Origin: an uncultured Bacilli bacterium
GTDB taxonomy: Bacteria > Bacillota_I > Bacilli_A > RF39 > UBA660
Assembly (NCBI GenBank): GCA_944332105.1
Contig: CALVJI010000005.1
Location: forward strand, 1 to 27,590
Length of the DNA stretch: 27,590 bases
Direction of reading: 5' to 3'
Made by a program: the position numbers and the translations under genes
Shown: piece after piece, positions 15,592 through 24,158 of the stretch
Numbering within the stretch: position 1 is the stretch's first letter
How the letters are laid out: each line of letters opens with the position of its first letter
Notes under the pieces: generated by a model
Told to the model about the DNA's origin: nothing
What the model saw: only the letters and a program-made list of their open reading frames with translations
Databases searched by the model: none

Positions 15592-18513
15592 CTACACTCC
15601 TTCTTTTATTTTTTCGATATGATTTACATTGATTTGATACTCCATGTATCTTCTAGCCACTCGTCCTTGAATTAGGACACAATCTCCAACTTTAACGGTG
15701 GCTAATTCTTTCATTTCACTGGCAAAAACAACAAAGTTTCCTTCTCCAGTTTCATCTGATGCGGTTAAAAAGGCCATTTTTTCATTGTTTTTGGTTTGAA
15801 TTTCTTTTTTATATTCTAATAACACTACACACGTAACATATTGATTGTAATGACTAGTCATTTCTTCTAGCTTCATGATTTTAGGATCTAGATATTTACT
15901 CGCTGGATGATTACTAATATAGAAGCCAAAAGAGTTATATTCATATACCCGTTCTTCTTCAGCTGTCGGAGCTGGTTTTGCTATAAGCGCAGGTTTTAAA
16001 ATTGAATTATCTTCTTCACTCCCTGTTAAGGCTGCATAATTGATGGCTTTTTCTAAATTTTGAAATAAAGTGTTTTTATTTTCTTTAAATTCTGTAAAAG
16101 CTCCAGCCATAATAAGCGCTTCGATTGTTTTTCGGTTTACACTTTTACCATAGGTTCTTGCGACAAAGTCAAAGAAATCTTGAAAAGGTTTTTTGGCACG
16201 TTCACTTAAAATATTTTTAATGGATTCGATACCTATATTTTTAATGACACCTAAGGGCATCCTTAGAAGGCGACCTTCAATTTTATAAGTTAAACCGCTT
16301 TGATTGATTAGGGGTGGAGCCACCATGATTTCTTCTTGTTTGGCTAAGGCAATATATTCTTTGGTTTTCTGGGTATTACTGACATTCATATTTAAAAGAT
16401 TGGCAATAAAATAAGCTTTATAATACGCCCTTAAATAGGCCATTTGATACCCAATTAAAGCATAGGATACCGAGTGTGATTTATTAAAACCAAAGTTTGC
16501 AAATTTTAAAATCAAGTCATAAATTTCTTTAGCAATTTTCTTGTCATAGCCTCTTTTTGTAGACTGACGAAGAAACTTTTCCTCACCGCTTTCAATGATT
16601 TCGCGTTTTTTCTTACTCATAGCGCGGCGAATTGTGTCAGCTTCGGCGAAAGAAAAGCCACCAACCTTTACTAAAATTTGCATAATTTGTTCTTGATAGA
16701 CAATAATTCCATAGGTTTCTTTTAAAATAGGTTCTAAGTCAGGATGAAGATAGGTGATTCTTTCTTTTCCTTCCTTACGCCTAATAAATGAATCAATATT
16801 ATCCATTGGCCCCGGTCTATAAAGAGCGATGGCGGAGACGATATCTAGAAATGAAGTTGGTTTTAATTTTCGCAAAAAGTTTTTCATTCCTTCACTTTCA
16901 AATTGAAAGATGCCAACGGTTTTTGCTTTAGCAAAAATCTCTAAGACGCGTGGATCATTTAAATCAAGCGTATTTAAATCAATATGAGTATGTGAGTTTT
17001 CTAAAATTAGTTTTAAGATGTCCGCGATGATCGTTAAATTACGTAAGGCAAGAAAGTCCATTTTTAATAACCCTAGTTCTTCTAAATAATTCATAGTATA
17101 TCCTGTTAGTAAGTCTTGATTATTATAATGAATTGGAATTACGTCATCTAAAGGGACACTTGCAATTACAACACCGGCTGCATGGGTCGAGATATGTTTT
17201 TTTAGGCCTTCTAATTTTAACGATATTTGATATAGATTTTGAAGTTCTTTTTGATTTTCTAGAATATAACGGATCTCTTTGTTTTGAAGATTTTCATTTA
17301 AACTTAATTTAGGATCGATTTTATCTAGAAAGTTTTCTAAAATGCTCGGATGAATTTCTAGAGCTTTACCAACGCTTCGTAACACTAATTTGCTTTTTAA
17401 TGTTCCAAAGGTCATGATATTGGACACTTTGTCCTTGCCATAACGCTCTTTTACATAATTAATGACCTCATCGCGACGTCTTTCTTCGAAATCAATATCA
17501 ATATCGGGCATGGTTACTCGTTCGGGATTTAAGAAGCGTTCAAAAAGTAAGTGGTATGTTAAGGGATCCACATCTGTAATACCTAGAGAGTAACTCACAA
17601 GAGAACCGACAGCACTTCCCCTACCCGCGCCAACGAGGATATGATTTTTTTTGGCATATAAAACATAATCATAAACAATTAGAAAATAATCAGCAAAGCC
17701 CATTTTATTAATAACAGATAGTTCATAGTCTAATCGTTCTTGATAAGCTTCTGGGACTTGATTTTGCATGCGCTTTTTTAAGCCTTTATTTGCAAGAGCT
17801 TTTAAAAATTCTTTAGAATCCACGCTTTCTTTGTACTTGGGAATATACCAATTCTTTTTCGGAATTTCGACTATGGAAGTTGCAATAAATTCTTCTAGAC
17901 AATCATCTTTGATATCTTCATCTAAATAATATTGCAAAGCATTTTTTTCATAGTTTTCTTGAGCGAATGTTTTATAGGAATTATTCGTGTCTATTGCTTT
18001 TAACATTGTAAGATACATGCTATCTTTTAAGGAAAACATTTTGATATCTGGACAAAACAAAACATTGGTAGTAACGATCATCGCATTATTTTTTTCATAT
18101 TCTGTTGTATAGCCAATATAAAAATGAGGAAATAAGGAAGCATATTCTTTATATTGTTCCACATAAGCATATGGCAAAATTATGTTTAAGTCACTCGCAT
18201 GAGTTTCAATATCATAGATTGAAAGTTCTTCCTTTTCTTTTTGGGTATGAATCTTTAATAAAGCACGATAGCCCGCATACCCACGTGCATACAAATAAAA
18301 AGAACAGGAAGAAACCTCTACTTCAAGACCGATTAGTGGAGTAATCTTCGCCTCTTCACAAGCATCATAAAATTCCATCACACCAAATAAATTTTTGTCG
18401 CATATGCCACAGACAGGAGCATGATTTTTCGTTAAAAAAGCGATTAGCGTGGGAATTTTTATCAAACTCTGCATTAAAGTATAATCCGTTGTAATTTTTA
18501 AAAATGTTTGCAT
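15592..18513 (-). CDS. dnaE: DNA polymerase III alpha subunit, DnaE type
   Basis: Second replicative polymerase, which in Bacillota extends RNA primers before hand-over to PolC (973 aa, somewhat shorter than the about 1100 aa of B. subtilis). The polymerase core is intact: GAGRGSAVGS (295-304), PDIDIDF (D337, D339), and KMDFL with the third Asp (D486). Finger motifs GIVYQEQIM, ADTIRRAMSKK and FNKSHSVSYALI are present. A helix-hairpin-helix region and a C-terminal OB fold (about 880-965) follow. The N-terminal PHP domain is degenerate: where metal-binding versions have HLHxHSxYS, this one reads FLKITTDYTLMQS, with no His, so PHP catalysis is unlikely. First gene of dnaE-polC, with a short leader and an AAGGTGG-type site. 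Confidence 0.95.
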   Translation of the reverse strand: MQTFLKITTDYTLMQSLIKIPTLIAFLTKNHAPVCGICDKNLFGVMEFYDACEEAKITPLIGLEVEVSSCSFYLYARGYAGYRALLKIHTQKEKEELSIYDIETHASDLNIILPYAYVEQYKEYASLFPHFYIGYTTEYEKNNAMIVTTNVLFCPDIKMFSLKDSMYLTMLKAIDTNNSYKTFAQENYEKNALQYYLDEDIKDDCLEEFIATSIVEIPKKNWYIPKYKESVDSKEFLKALANKGLKKRMQNQVPEAYQERLDYELSVINKMGFADYFLIVYDYVLYAKKNHILVGAGRGSAVGSLVSYSLGITDVDPLTYHLLFERFLNPERVTMPDIDIDFEERRRDEVINYVKERYGKDKVSNIMTFGTLKSKLVLRSVGKALEIHPSILENFLDKIDPKLSLNENLQNKEIRYILENQKELQNLYQISLKLEGLKKHISTHAAGVVIASVPLDDVIPIHYNNQDLLTGYTMNYLEELGLLKMDFLALRNLTIIADILKLILENSHTHIDLNTLDLNDPRVLEIFAKAKTVGIFQFESEGMKNFLRKLKPTSFLDIVSAIALYRPGPMDNIDSFIRRKEGKERITYLHPDLEPILKETYGIIVYQEQIMQILVKVGGFSFAEADTIRRAMSKKKREIIESGEEKFLRQSTKRGYDKKIAKEIYDLILKFANFGFNKSHSVSYALIGYQMAYLRAYYKAYFIANLLNMNVSNTQKTKEYIALAKQEEIMVAPPLINQSGLTYKIEGRLLRMPLGVIKNIGIESIKNILSERAKKPFQDFFDFVARTYGKSVNRKTIEALIMAGAFTEFKENKNTLFQNLEKAINYAALTGSEEDNSILKPALIAKPAPTAEEERVYEYNSFGFYISNHPASKYLDPKIMKLEEMTSHYNQYVTCVVLLEYKKEIQTKNNEKMAFLTASDETGEGNFVVFASEMKELATVKVGDCVLIQGRVARRYMEYQINVNHIEKIKEGV

Positions 18514-18537
18514 GTCCCACCCACCTTACTTATGTAT

Positions 18538-18546
18538 AGTATATCA
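18538..18546 (-). promoter_or_regulatory. Extended -10 promoter of dnaE-polC
   Basis: Minus-strand TGA-TATACT at 18538-18546; no good -35. Predicted start near 18531, leader about 18 nt to the ATG at 18513. Confidence 0.5.
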
Positions 18547-18591
18547 AAGAAAGAATTTTTTTTCTATATTTGTCGCTTTTTTCCTAGCAAT

Positions 18592-19665
18592 TTAACATTT
18601 TTTACGAAGGGCTAAAACTTCGTCTTCTATTTTTTTGATCGTTGCATAATTCTTACAATTTTCTTCATAAAACTGTTGGAACTGTTTTTCATATTTTGGA
18701 ATTATTTGCACGAAAAAGGAATTGTAAAGCGTTTTTATTTCATCTATATCTTGATTTTTAACGCGAGATGAGATCTTGTTTTTATCGAAGCAATAAGCAC
18801 GCATGGATTTTGACTGATGGTAATACTTTAAATGATTCGGCTGAGCATTTTCTAAATAACAATGATTTGTCGCATCGAAATGGTTCACTGTTTGATCAAA
18901 AGTGGTGGACGCGACGACATGATTCGGTTCTTTTTTTAAGGCATTTAGAATGTCTTTCCAAAGAACGAATCTTTCCTCTGATAAAACGGCAAGATGATCT
19001 TTTAAATAAGATGGCAAGGAAGCTGTTGTTTTGTATATGTCCTGATAATTTTCGCGACTGACAAGACAATCAGTAACAAAGCCTTGGCGAGTATAGAGAA
19101 ATGTTTTATCGACATCAAAACCTAGCTTTGTTTCTAATTCTACTAATAACTCAATAATATTACGGCAACAGCCTTCCCCTTTAAAAAGGGCGAGTGTTAG
19201 ATGTTTGTAATGAAGATCTTCAGCTATTTCATAATGCCATTCGTGATTGTAAGATAAATATCCTCCTTTTAAAAGAAAAATGAATGTTGCTTGTATGGGA
19301 ATTAAAGAAGTAATGTTAGTTTCTTGATATAATTCTTTTAAATGATTTAGAATTGTTTCATTTTGAGTCTTTAAAAACACATGAATATCCGTTTGCTCAA
19401 AAAGAAGTTGTTTGGCATCTAGATACTCTTCTCTTTCATGGAGAAGCTCCAAAATAAAACTCATATACTTATATCCTATTTTGCTGCCTCCAAGGATTAA
19501 CAAGATACTTATCCAAACGGAAGTATTAGCAGATGTTAAAGCAATTGGGCAGTAGATAGCATTCATTAATAAAAAGTTTTCTACCGTCTTATAAATGTCT
19601 TTAGTTAAAGAAGTAATTGCTTTTTCTATTTTTTGATATTCTTTAGCATATTCTGTGATGTTCAT
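18592..19665 (-). CDS. Transglutaminase-like (papain-fold) protein, function unknown
   Basis: Protein of 357 aa with the spacing of a transglutaminase-like Cys-His-Asp triad: Cys in GEGCCRNIIELL (C166/C167), His in PNHVVAST (H249) and Asp in HFDATNH (D264). These correspond to GxCxxxA, the HxW/V-type strand and DxT motifs. Residues 1-150 form a helical N-terminal region, with a hydrophobic stretch at about 47-62 that could be a membrane-associated helix. The C-terminus (from 300) is charged and helical. A peptidase or cross-linking activity is plausible but unproven. The ATG at 19665 is chosen because AAGAAGGA lies five bases before it and because the in-frame TTG (19719) and ATG (19695) upstream fall inside the promoter. 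It lies between dnaE and rpmB with its own promoter. Confidence 0.62.
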   Translation of the reverse strand: MNITEYAKEYQKIEKAITSLTKDIYKTVENFLLMNAIYCPIALTSANTSVWISILLILGGSKIGYKYMSFILELLHEREEYLDAKQLLFEQTDIHVFLKTQNETILNHLKELYQETNITSLIPIQATFIFLLKGGYLSYNHEWHYEIAEDLHYKHLTLALFKGEGCCRNIIELLVELETKLGFDVDKTFLYTRQGFVTDCLVSRENYQDIYKTTASLPSYLKDHLAVLSEERFVLWKDILNALKKEPNHVVASTTFDQTVNHFDATNHCYLENAQPNHLKYYHQSKSMRAYCFDKNKISSRVKNQDIDEIKTLYNSFFVQIIPKYEKQFQQFYEENCKNYATIKKIEDEVLALRKKC

Positions 19666-19690
19666 GATATTCCTTCTTTCTGGTATTTCA

Positions 19691-19719
19691 ATCATATCAT
19701 CTTCCCTACTTTTGAACAA
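19691..19719 (-). promoter_or_regulatory. Promoter of the transglutaminase-like gene
   Basis: Minus-strand -35 TTGTTC (19714-19719), 17-bp spacer, -10 TATGAT (19691-19696) with TGA upstream. Predicted start near 19684 gives a 19-nt leader to the ATG at 19665 and excludes the two earlier in-frame starts. Confidence 0.72.
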
Positions 19720-19779
19720 GATAGTTTGATATAAATCATTCTTTTAAGCTGGGTTCTTTTAGGAATAACGAATTTACAA

Positions 19780-19808
19780 TTGACTTCTTTGCTATATTCT
19801 GTTAAAAT
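19780..19808 (+). promoter_or_regulatory. Promoter of rpmB
   Basis: Plus-strand -35 TTGACT (19780-19785), 17-bp spacer ending in TGT, -10 TAAAAT (19803-19808). One of the best promoters in the window, as expected for a ribosomal protein. Confidence 0.82.
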
Positions 19809-19840
19809 TTTTAAAGAAAAGAAACGCGGAGGTGAGCATT

Positions 19841-19999
19841 ATGGCAAAAAAAGTATCAACTAAAAAACCTTTAACAGTGAATTCAAGAAGTAAAGCATTA
19901 AATGCAACAAAAAGACGTCAAAAACCAAATTTACAAAAGAAAACAATTAATGGAAAAAAAGTACTTATCACTGCTCGTGAAGCAAAAAAAGTAGCTTAA
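19841..19999 (+). CDS. rpmB: 50S ribosomal protein L28, short form
   Basis: Ribosomal protein L28 (52 aa; the family is usually 60-64 in Bacilli). The core SRSKALNATKRRQKPNLQK matches the family pattern (GNxxSHAxNxTKRxxxPNLQKV), and TAREAKKVA matches the end (SARxLKxxK). The N-terminus is MAKKVSTKKPLTV, without the CxxCGK segment of zinc-type L28, and the loop before the C-terminal strand is short (INGKKVLI). A GGAGGTG site lies six bases before the ATG. It is the only plus-strand gene and converges on rpe, the same orientation as in B. subtilis, where rpmB faces the prpC-prkC-rsgA-rpe group. Confidence 0.9.
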   Translation: MAKKVSTKKPLTVNSRSKALNATKRRQKPNLQKKTINGKKVLITAREAKKVA

Positions 20000-20030
20000 A
20001 AAAACTGTTAGAATTCTTAACAGTTTTTTT
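19998..20030. terminator. Bidirectional terminator between rpmB and rpe
   Basis: A 7-bp stem ACTGTTA/TAACAGT (20004-20010 with 20018-20024), loop of 7, with an A-run on the left and a T-run on the right. It can end both convergent transcripts. The rpe stop codon (20017-20019) lies in the loop and stem. Confidence 0.9.
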
Positions 20031-20658
20031 GTTGTCTTAATTTAGTTATTTGTTGTTCATAGTCATCGGACTCACAAATAAAGGAACCGCTGATTACTAA
20101 ATCGACATCTTTTATTGCGGAAATCGTTTGATCGTTTATTCCACCGTCTACAGCGATGGTAAATTGTAAGTTATGGGTCTTTCGATAATTTTTTAGCCAT
20201 GTGATTTTTGGAACAACGCTTGGCATGAAAGTTTGACCACCAGCCCCAGGATGAACACTCATTAAAAGTACTTCATTTATTTCTTTTAAATACGGAGTGA
20301 TTTTTTCGATATCCGTTTCAGGATTCACCGCGATGCCTTTACCTATTTTAAGCGTATCGAGAAGTTCTAAGCTTTCTTTTAATTTGGGTATTTCTAAATG
20401 AACTGTAATTGTGGTGGGCTGTAAGATTTGTAGTTTTTTAATACTTTCGATAGGATCTATCATCATTAAATGAATGTCTAGAGGTTTTGTTTGGTTTTGT
20501 AAAAGATTTATATGATATTCTAGATCATCATTTTTTTTTGGAACAAATAAACCATCCATTAAATCTACATGAATATAGTCAGCACTTGTCTCTGTAATTT
20601 TTTCAATGGTCTTTTCAGCACTCAATGTGCTTTTTAAATAAGAAACAGCTACTTTCAT
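20017..20658 (-). CDS. rpe: Ribulose-phosphate 3-epimerase
   Basis: Interconverts D-ribulose 5-phosphate and D-xylulose 5-phosphate in the pentose phosphate pathway (213 aa, TIM barrel). Motifs: HVDLMDG (H30, D32, D35), DIHLMM (H63), MSVHPGAGGQTF (134-144), VDGGI (D171 catalytic) and ISGSF at the phosphate site. The usual MSVNPGFGGQ is here MSVHPGAGGQ; the metal ligands and both catalytic Asp are kept. The early strand reads VSYLKSTL where most have APSIL(S)AD. The ATG overlaps the rsgA stop by four bases (ATGA). Last gene of prpC-prkC-rsgA-rpe. Confidence 0.94.
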   Translation of the reverse strand: MKVAVSYLKSTLSAEKTIEKITETSADYIHVDLMDGLFVPKKNDDLEYHINLLQNQTKPLDIHLMMIDPIESIKKLQILQPTTITVHLEIPKLKESLELLDTLKIGKGIAVNPETDIEKITPYLKEINEVLLMSVHPGAGGQTFMPSVVPKITWLKNYRKTHNLQFTIAVDGGINDQTISAIKDVDLVISGSFICESDDYEQQITKLRQQKNC

Positions 20659-21491
20659 TTGCTCACCTCACTAAGCATTTTTTGATAGTTTTCATAACGA
20701 CTTTTAGCAATATGTCCTTCTAGAAGAGCTTTTTTAACCGCACACCCTTGTTCTTTTAGATGCATGCAATCACGAAATTTACATGAATACTCGCGAAATT
20801 CTGGAAAACTATCTTTAATGGCAACTTTACTATATTCTTTAACATCGAGACTGGAAAATCCTGGAGTATCGCAAAGCCAAATGCCTTCTAAATCATATAT
20901 TTCTGTATGACGTGTGGTATGTTTGCCACGATTTAAAGCTTTGGAAATCTCCCCTGTTTTAATCGTGATATAAGGGGCTATTTTATGAATTAAGGTGCTT
21001 TTTCCCGCACCGGTTTGTCCAGTTAAAACAACAATTTTATGTTGTAAAAAAGCCTTTAATTCGGAAAGCACATCTTGATCAAACACAGGATAGCCGATTT
21101 GTTCATACATCTTTTTTATTTGAAAATATTTTTCTTTTTCTTCGTCGTTTAATAAATCTGTTTTCGAAAAATATAAAATGGGCTCGATCTGGGATAAAGA
21201 CGCTAGAGTTATTTCTTTATCTAATAATAGACTGTTATATAAAGGCTCTTTTAAACTCGTTACAATTAAACAGTAATCCACATTGCACACATTCGGGCGC
21301 TTTAACTCATTTTTGCGAGGTAACAGTTCTAAAAGATAGTGATTTTCTTCATCAAAAGTACAAAAATCACCCACAAGAGGCGTCTTTTTTTCATTTCGAA
21401 ATTTGCCTCTTGGGGTACACACATAGGTTTTATTTTCACTTAAAACGGTGTATGCATTACTAATATTTTTAACAATTACGCCTTTTAACAT
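20655..21491 (-). CDS. rsgA: Ribosome small-subunit-dependent GTPase RsgA (syntenic copy)
   Basis: Circularly permuted GTPase that checks late 30S assembly (278 aa). An N-terminal OB fold (1-65, with TPLVGDF) is followed by G motifs in the permuted order: G4 SKTD at 109-112 (usually NKxD), G1 GQTGAGKST at 158-166, the RGKHTTRH switch at 188-195 and G3 DTPG at 208-211. The C-terminal zinc knuckle is C237-x4-C242-x-H244-x5-C250. The start ATG at 21491 overlaps the end of prkC by seven bases and has GGAGG close upstream; a TTG four codons earlier is less likely. Location after prkC and before rpe is the B. subtilis order (cpgA). A second, more basic RsgA is encoded at 26154-27194. Confidence 0.93.
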   Translation of the reverse strand: MLKGVIVKNISNAYTVLSENKTYVCTPRGKFRNEKKTPLVGDFCTFDEENHYLLELLPRKNELKRPNVCNVDYCLIVTSLKEPLYNSLLLDKEITLASLSQIEPILYFSKTDLLNDEEKEKYFQIKKMYEQIGYPVFDQDVLSELKAFLQHKIVVLTGQTGAGKSTLIHKIAPYITIKTGEISKALNRGKHTTRHTEIYDLEGIWLCDTPGFSSLDVKEYSKVAIKDSFPEFREYSCKFRDCMHLKEQGCAVKKALLEGHIAKSRYENYQKMLSEVSK

Positions 21492-23260
21492 AAGCCTCCA
21501 CAATCGTCATCTTCATCATCCGATGGAGTCGTACTTTCTTTCGCGACAGTAATTGTAATTGAAGCGCCACTTACTATCCGGCTACCGGCAGTTCTATTTT
21601 GACCAATGACTACACCTGGAGCATGTTCACTATCTTCTTGTTCTACTTTATTAATTGTCACATTGTATTTTTCTAAATATTCAACTACATCGTCATAGGT
21701 ATAACTACCATTTGTAAAGTCTGGATAGGTATCGACTTCTGGAATGTAAAGGGTTACATAATCACCTTCGGCCACTCTTTCGCCTTCTTTAGGACTTTGA
21801 TCCAAAATAATATTTTCTTCAGCTGTCGTTCCTGATTCCACGGTTTTCTTTTCGACGATAACCCGTACGCCAAGGGCTTCTAGTTTGCCTTTGATTTCTA
21901 AATAATTACTACCGACATAATTTTCTAAAGTAATCGATGGACTACCCGAACTTACCCATAATGTAACTTCCGTCTTTTCTGTTCTTGTTGTGCCAGCACG
22001 TGGTGAGGTTTGGACGACTTTGCCAAACTCGATTTCTTCAGAAGCTATACTTCGTTGATCACTAGCAACAGTAAAGCCAGCTTCTTGTAATGTGGTAATG
22101 GCATCTTCTACAGAATAGCCAGTTACATCTGGAACAATAATTTCTTTATTTCCAGTTAGCATCGGTATTAAAACGACAATGGTTGTAATCGCGACGATCA
22201 ATAAAGTAAAAATACTTGCTAATACAATTAATAGTTTGTTTTGTTTCTTTAAATCATTTTTAGTAATTTGTCGTGCCAATACTTCATCACTACTTTCTTT
22301 TTCAGCCACTTTCTTTTTAGAAGATTCTTTCTTTTCTTTTTTCTCTTTTGTTTCTTCGTCTTTTTTTACTGATTTGTTTTTTGGTTCTTCGGTAAATTCT
22401 TTATATGGTAATTTAATTTTTTCTTCGTTTTCCCTACTTTCATCTAAACATGTTAGCAAGTCGTTGTGCATTTCTCTAGCATCTGCATAGCGATTTTTCG
22501 GATTTTTGGCTGTAGCTTTTAAAATGATATTTTCGACACTTTGAGGGATATTTGGTAACTCCTCACGAATGCTCGGAAATGGTTCTTTTAAATGTTTTAA
22601 AGCAATTTCGACGGCATTATCTCCTTTGTAAGGAAGTTTGCCTGTTAATAATTCATACATTACAATGCCAATGGAGTAGATATCGCTTTGTAAAGTCGAT
22701 CCTTTACCATTGGCTTGCTCTGGTGGCAAATAATGCACACTTCCCATAATGGAATTCGTTTGAGTTAATTGGGTTTGATTCATGGCCATGGCAATACCGA
22801 AGTCCATGATTTTTACTAAACCGTTTTCTAAAATCATGATATTTTGAGGTTTGATATCACGATGGATAATATAAGAATCATGCGCGATGCTCATGCCATC
22901 TGTAATTTGAAGCATGATATCAATAACCTCGCTAAGAGTTAGTTTGCCCCGTTTTTTAATTAGTTCTTTTAAGTGTTTCCCTTCTACGTATTCCATGACG
23001 ATGTAATATTGTCCATGGTCTTCACCAACATCATAGACTTCCACGATATTTGGATGGGTTAAACTACTAGCTGAAAGGGCTTCCCGTTGAAAGCGCCGAA
23101 CAAATTTTTCATCGTTTGCCAGATCACCACGCAAGACTTTAACCGCGACATCCCGATCTAAAATGGTATCATAAGCAAGATAAACGTTTGCCATGCCGCC
23201 TTCACCAATGGCTTTAATAATCTGATAACGATCACTAATTTTTTGACCTTTCATTATCAT
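21485..23260 (-). CDS. prkC: PASTA-domain Ser/Thr protein kinase (PrkC/Stk1)
   Basis: Membrane kinase that senses muropeptides or lipid II and phosphorylates division, wall and translation proteins (591 aa). Kinase domain 1-270: glycine loop GEGGMANVYLA (19-29), Lys41, HRDIKPQN (133-140, D135), DFG (153-155) and LPPEQ where APE is expected. A charged linker (280-340, KE-rich) leads to one membrane helix (343-368). Outside are three PASTA domains (about 374-440, 441-508, 509-577). The C-terminus ends in an acidic stretch and CGGLC, with two Cys. The ATG at 23260 overlaps the prpC stop by four bases (ATGA), with AGGTG six bases upstream. Its phosphatase partner is the gene before it. Confidence 0.96.
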   Translation of the reverse strand: MIMKGQKISDRYQIIKAIGEGGMANVYLAYDTILDRDVAVKVLRGDLANDEKFVRRFQREALSASSLTHPNIVEVYDVGEDHGQYYIVMEYVEGKHLKELIKKRGKLTLSEVIDIMLQITDGMSIAHDSYIIHRDIKPQNIMILENGLVKIMDFGIAMAMNQTQLTQTNSIMGSVHYLPPEQANGKGSTLQSDIYSIGIVMYELLTGKLPYKGDNAVEIALKHLKEPFPSIREELPNIPQSVENIILKATAKNPKNRYADAREMHNDLLTCLDESRENEEKIKLPYKEFTEEPKNKSVKKDEETKEKKEKKESSKKKVAEKESSDEVLARQITKNDLKKQNKLLIVLASIFTLLIVAITTIVVLIPMLTGNKEIIVPDVTGYSVEDAITTLQEAGFTVASDQRSIASEEIEFGKVVQTSPRAGTTRTEKTEVTLWVSSGSPSITLENYVGSNYLEIKGKLEALGVRVIVEKKTVESGTTAEENIILDQSPKEGERVAEGDYVTLYIPEVDTYPDFTNGSYTYDDVVEYLEKYNVTINKVEQEDSEHAPGVVIGQNRTAGSRIVSGASITITVAKESTTPSDDEDDDCGGLC

Positions 23261-24000
23261 TCTTCACACCTACTTTTCATACTTAAAAATGCGACCGAAA
23301 TATTATCCTGACCCCCTCTTGCATTACATTTACGAATAATTTTTTTCACTTTTTCTTCGATGGTTAAATCTTCATCCAACACTTTTTCAATTTGTTCATT
23401 TGTAAGCATATTTGTCACTCCATCGCTGCAAAGGAAAATACCATCAACATCTCTTTCTACATCAAAAATATCCATTTCTATTTTTTCACCAGCTCCTAAA
23501 GCTTTCATAAGAACATTTTTTTGAGGATGACTCTTCGCTTCTTCTGCAGTGATATCACCAGCTTCTACTAAAAGATTTACTAAAGTATGATCTTTGGTTA
23601 CTTTATGTAAACGATTATTTTTTAAAACATAACCTGAAGAATCGCCAATATTACCAAAAATCAAAAACTTTTCAGTCAATAAAGCTAGCACTAAAGTCGT
23701 GCCAAGACCAGTTGAATCATGATGATTTTTCGCGTAATCTAGAATAGCTCCATTTATTTCACTGACGTTATCATTTAACCAAGTCACCGCGTCTTTTAAA
23801 CTACCGATGCTGCTTAATGAAGAAAAGCGTTTGCCTAAATGGGTAATGGCTAGACTCGATGCGACTTCACCTGCACGATGGCCTCCCATGCCATCCGCGA
23901 CCATTAATAAGTATTCTTCACTCCCATTTTTCACAATGGTTACGGAATCTTCATTATGGCTCCTTACTTTACCGACATCTGTTAAATAATATGATTTCAT
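23257..24000 (-). CDS. prpC: PP2C-type Ser/Thr protein phosphatase (PrpC/Stp1)
   Basis: Cytoplasmic Mn/Mg-dependent phosphatase that reverses PrkC phosphorylation (247 aa). Family motifs: RSHNED (13-18, D18), VADGMGGHRAGEVAS (34-48, D36/G37), GNIGDSS (116-122), SDGVTNM (192-198, D193) and GGQDNISV (229-236, D232); these supply the metal ligands. AGAGGTGG ribosome site seven bases before the ATG. First gene of prpC-prkC-rsgA-rpe. In B. subtilis rlmN lies immediately upstream; here ucpA separates the two. The stop codon is TGA, evidence that TGA is not read as Trp. Confidence 0.96.
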   Translation of the reverse strand: MKSYYLTDVGKVRSHNEDSVTIVKNGSEEYLLMVADGMGGHRAGEVASSLAITHLGKRFSSLSSIGSLKDAVTWLNDNVSEINGAILDYAKNHHDSTGLGTTLVLALLTEKFLIFGNIGDSSGYVLKNNRLHKVTKDHTLVNLLVEAGDITAEEAKSHPQKNVLMKALGAGEKIEMDIFDVERDVDGIFLCSDGVTNMLTNEQIEKVLDEDLTIEEKVKKIIRKCNARGGQDNISVAFLSMKSRCEE

Positions 24001-24030
24001 TTTGCCACCTCTTTACAGTTTTCATATTCT

Positions 24031-24036
24031 ATTATA
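24031..24036 (-). promoter_or_regulatory. -10 element of the prpC operon promoter
   Basis: Perfect TATAAT on the minus strand; the -35 region (about 24053-24059) is weak. Predicted leader about 24 nt. Confidence 0.5.
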
Positions 24037-24128
24037 AGCATATCAAAAAAAGCGAAATTCGTCTATTCTTAAACGTTTTTCTTAAATTTTTTTGACAAAT
24101 TCCCTATTTAACTATACGTTTAATTGAC

Positions 24129-24158
24129 AAAAAAAGAAGAATTTTTCATTCCTCTTTT
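24129..24158 (-). terminator. Intrinsic terminator of ucpA
   Basis: A 9-bp stem (24148-24156 with 24134-24142, one G-U pair), 5-base loop and T-run on the minus strand. It starts at the base next to the stop codon and separates ucpA from the prpC promoter. Confidence 0.8.

Noticed and set aside
19666..19719. Longer N-terminus of the transglutaminase-like protein (TTG at 19719 or ATG at 19695).
   Set aside because: Both codons fall within the predicted -35/-10 promoter; the ATG at 19665 has the ribosome site.
24092..24129. Two plus-strand TTGACA hexamers (24092 and 24124) suggesting promoters.
   Set aside because: No -10 at proper spacing, and they would read antisense into ucpA; they arise from A/T-rich intergenic and terminator sequence.
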